A DNA stretch of 64,000 nt from Sphingosinicella sp. YJ22 (GTDB lineage: Bacteria; Pseudomonadota; Alphaproteobacteria; Sphingomonadales; Sphingomonadaceae): NCBI RefSeq assembly GCF_011320075.1, contig NZ_JAANPA010000004.1:36921-100920 (forward strand), read 5' to 3'. Position 1 is the first letter of the stretch; the number at the start of each line of letters is the position of its first letter. Below the pieces are notes generated by a model. It worked only from the letters and a program-made list of their open reading frames with translations, was not told where the DNA came from and ran no database searches. The position numbers and the translations under genes were made by a program. Positions 62,949 through 64,000 of the stretch are shown here, piece after piece.

Positions 62949-63977
62949 ATGCGCCGTTTCGCCGTGACAGCCGCCCTGGCCGCCTTTCTGACCGTCCCGG
63001 CCCAGGCCCAGCCCGCCCAGGCGCCCGCGCAGCAGTCCGCGCCCCGCCCACCGGCGCGCACCGACCTGCCGGCCAACGTCCGCGTGTTCGACGTGCCGCC
63101 GGGCAGCCGCCCGCACGATGTCGCGCCGGGACCGAACGGCCTCGTCTGGTATACCGGGCAGCGCCGCGGCACGCTCGGCATCCTCGATCCCCGCACCGGC
63201 GCGGTGCGCGAAGTGCCGCTGGGCGAAGGCGCCGCGCCTCACGGCGTCATCCAGGGCCCGGACGGCCATGCCTGGATCACCGACGGCGGCCTCAACGCGG
63301 TCGTCCGGGTCAATGCGCAGACCGACGAAGTGACGACCTGGCGCCTGCCCGCCGAATTCCCCAACGCCAATCTCAACACGGCCGCGTTCGACCGCGACGG
63401 AGTCATCTGGTTCACCGGCCAGACCGGCGTCTATGGCAGGCTCGATCCGCGCACCGGTGCGATGCGGGTGTGGAACGCGCCGGAAGGCCGCGGTCCCTAT
63501 GGCATCGCCGCGACTCCGGACGGCGAGATTTATTATGTCAGCCTCGCCGGCAGCCACCTCGCCCAGGTCGACCGCGCGACCGGAGCCGCGACGGTGATCG
63601 AGCTACCGACCGCCGACCAGGGCGCTCGTCGGGTCTGGGCCGACAGCCGCGGCGACCTGTGGATCTCGGAATGGAATGGCGGGCAGCTCACCCGCTACGA
63701 TCCGCGCACCCGGCAATGGCGCAGCTGGCGGCCCGCTGGCGAGCGGCCGCGCGTCTATGCCGTCTATGTCGATCCGCGCGACCAGGTGTGGATCACCGAC
63801 TTCGCCGCCAACGCCACCCTCGCCTTCAACCCGGCGACCGAGCAGTGGACCAGCTATCCGGGCAGCGGCCCCAACGCCAATGTCCGCCAGATCCTCGGCA
63901 CCCGCGATGCCGTCTACCTGCCGGAATCGGGGCTCGATCGGATCATGGTCGTCGACCTGACCCGGCCGCCGTCGTGA
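62949..63977 (+). CDS. exported Vgb-like (streptogramin lyase family) beta-propeller protein
   Basis: Protein of 342 residues. Signal peptide about 1-20 (LAAFLTVPAQAQ), then a Gln/Pro-rich spacer and seven repeats of about 42 residues with the pattern GxxWxTxxxxNxxxRxD (PNGLVWYTGQRRGTLGILDP; DGHAWITDGGLNAVVRVN; RGDLWISEWNGGQLTRYDP). This is the fold of virginiamycin B lyase. Family members in environmental bacteria are mostly annotated as lyases, but resistance function is not shown; an exported binding/lyase protein is the safe description. Confidence 0.85.
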   Translation: MRRFAVTAALAAFLTVPAQAQPAQAPAQQSAPRPPARTDLPANVRVFDVPPGSRPHDVAPGPNGLVWYTGQRRGTLGILDPRTGAVREVPLGEGAAPHGVIQGPDGHAWITDGGLNAVVRVNAQTDEVTTWRLPAEFPNANLNTAAFDRDGVIWFTGQTGVYGRLDPRTGAMRVWNAPEGRGPYGIAATPDGEIYYVSLAGSHLAQVDRATGAATVIELPTADQGARRVWADSRGDLWISEWNGGQLTRYDPRTRQWRSWRPAGERPRVYAVYVDPRDQVWITDFAANATLAFNPATEQWTSYPGSGPNANVRQILGTRDAVYLPESGLDRIMVVDLTRPPS

Positions 63978-64000
63978 AGCTGGCCCTGGCCGCCGCCGCG
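63974..64000 (+). CDS. start of an exported protein gene, cut by the window edge
   Basis: GTG 63974 overlaps the stop of the Vgb-like gene (GTGA) and opens a frame reading VKLALAAAA to the end of the window, as expected for a signal peptide. The overlap suggests co-translation with the propeller protein. Nothing more can be said. Confidence 0.4.

Noticed and set aside
62949..63977. Antibiotic resistance gene (virginiamycin B lyase)
   Set aside because: Fold resemblance is clear, but the protein is exported and no resistance context is present; naming it a resistance gene is not supported.
1..64000. CRISPR array, prophage or insertion sequence
   Set aside because: No regularly spaced direct repeats, no cas, integrase, transposase or phage structural gene, and no terminal repeats with target duplications were seen.

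Overview
The window is dense, GC-rich (roughly two-thirds GC by eye) chromosomal DNA of an alphaproteobacterium, most likely a member of the Sphingomonadales (Sphingomonas or a close relative). The evidence is the gene order (ispDF-dusB-ntrYX-hfq-hflX-mazG, and rpsB-tsf-pyrH-frr-uppS-cdsA-dxr-rseP-bamA-skp-fabZ), a fused tandem-domain Hfq, and the absence of lpxD/lpxA/lpxB where they normally sit around fabZ. That absence fits a lineage that uses glycosphingolipids instead of LPS. No insertion sequence, prophage, integrase, rRNA operon or CRISPR array is visible. The only atypical patch is about 0.6 kb at 13.9-14.5 kb, which is lower in GC and holds a frame-broken gene remnant.

Layout. 0-8 kb: a gamma-glutamyltransferase-like gene cut by the window edge, a carbonic anhydrase/Na+-solute symporter pair, lipA, a COQ10/RatA-type lipid-binding gene, cinA, ispDF and dusB. 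8-15 kb: the NtrY/NtrX two-component system (no ntrBC between dusB and ntrY), the double-Sm Hfq, HflX with a probable CTG start, the gene remnant, and mazG. 15-24.5 kb: a minus-strand series (mltB, dac, tmk, holB, metG, then tatD, an MBL hydrolase, an aspartic protease, mazG). It is interrupted by a plus-strand L,D-transpeptidase that has its own terminator, and it carries a cloverleaf-like inverted repeat. 24.6-29.2 kb: tRNA-Ser(UGA), then a four-gene operon matching the URC-type uracil catabolic pathway (URC1-like, URC4-like, uracil phosphoribosyltransferase, MFS permease). 29-34.6 kb: a secreted zinc-peptidase/TPR protein, glutaryl-CoA dehydrogenase with a CoA transferase, small proteins and rpmE. 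34.7-39.4 kb: a cobalamin riboswitch followed by a TonB receptor and BtuFCD. 39.3-50.5 kb: the translation / envelope-biogenesis supercluster on the minus strand. 50.7-54 kb: phospholipid genes, with two Psd paralogues flanking PssA and a PmtA-like methyltransferase next to them. 54-64 kb: NADP-isocitrate dehydrogenase, an FAD monooxygenase, a Kef-type antiporter, a DUF763 protein, alaS and a Vgb-like beta-propeller protein.

How the parts work together. Most genes are housekeeping. They cover isoprenoid precursors (ispDF, dxr, uppS), undecaprenyl and peptidoglycan metabolism (uppS, dac, mltB, ykuD), outer-membrane assembly (bamA, skp, rseP) and phospholipid synthesis (cdsA, pssA, psd, pmtA-like). 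The accessory modules are B12 uptake under riboswitch control, URC uracil catabolism and glutarate/lysine breakdown. Many genes overlap by 4 bp (ATGA/GTGA), so long co-transcribed units are likely. Several convergent pairs also overlap at their 3' ends.
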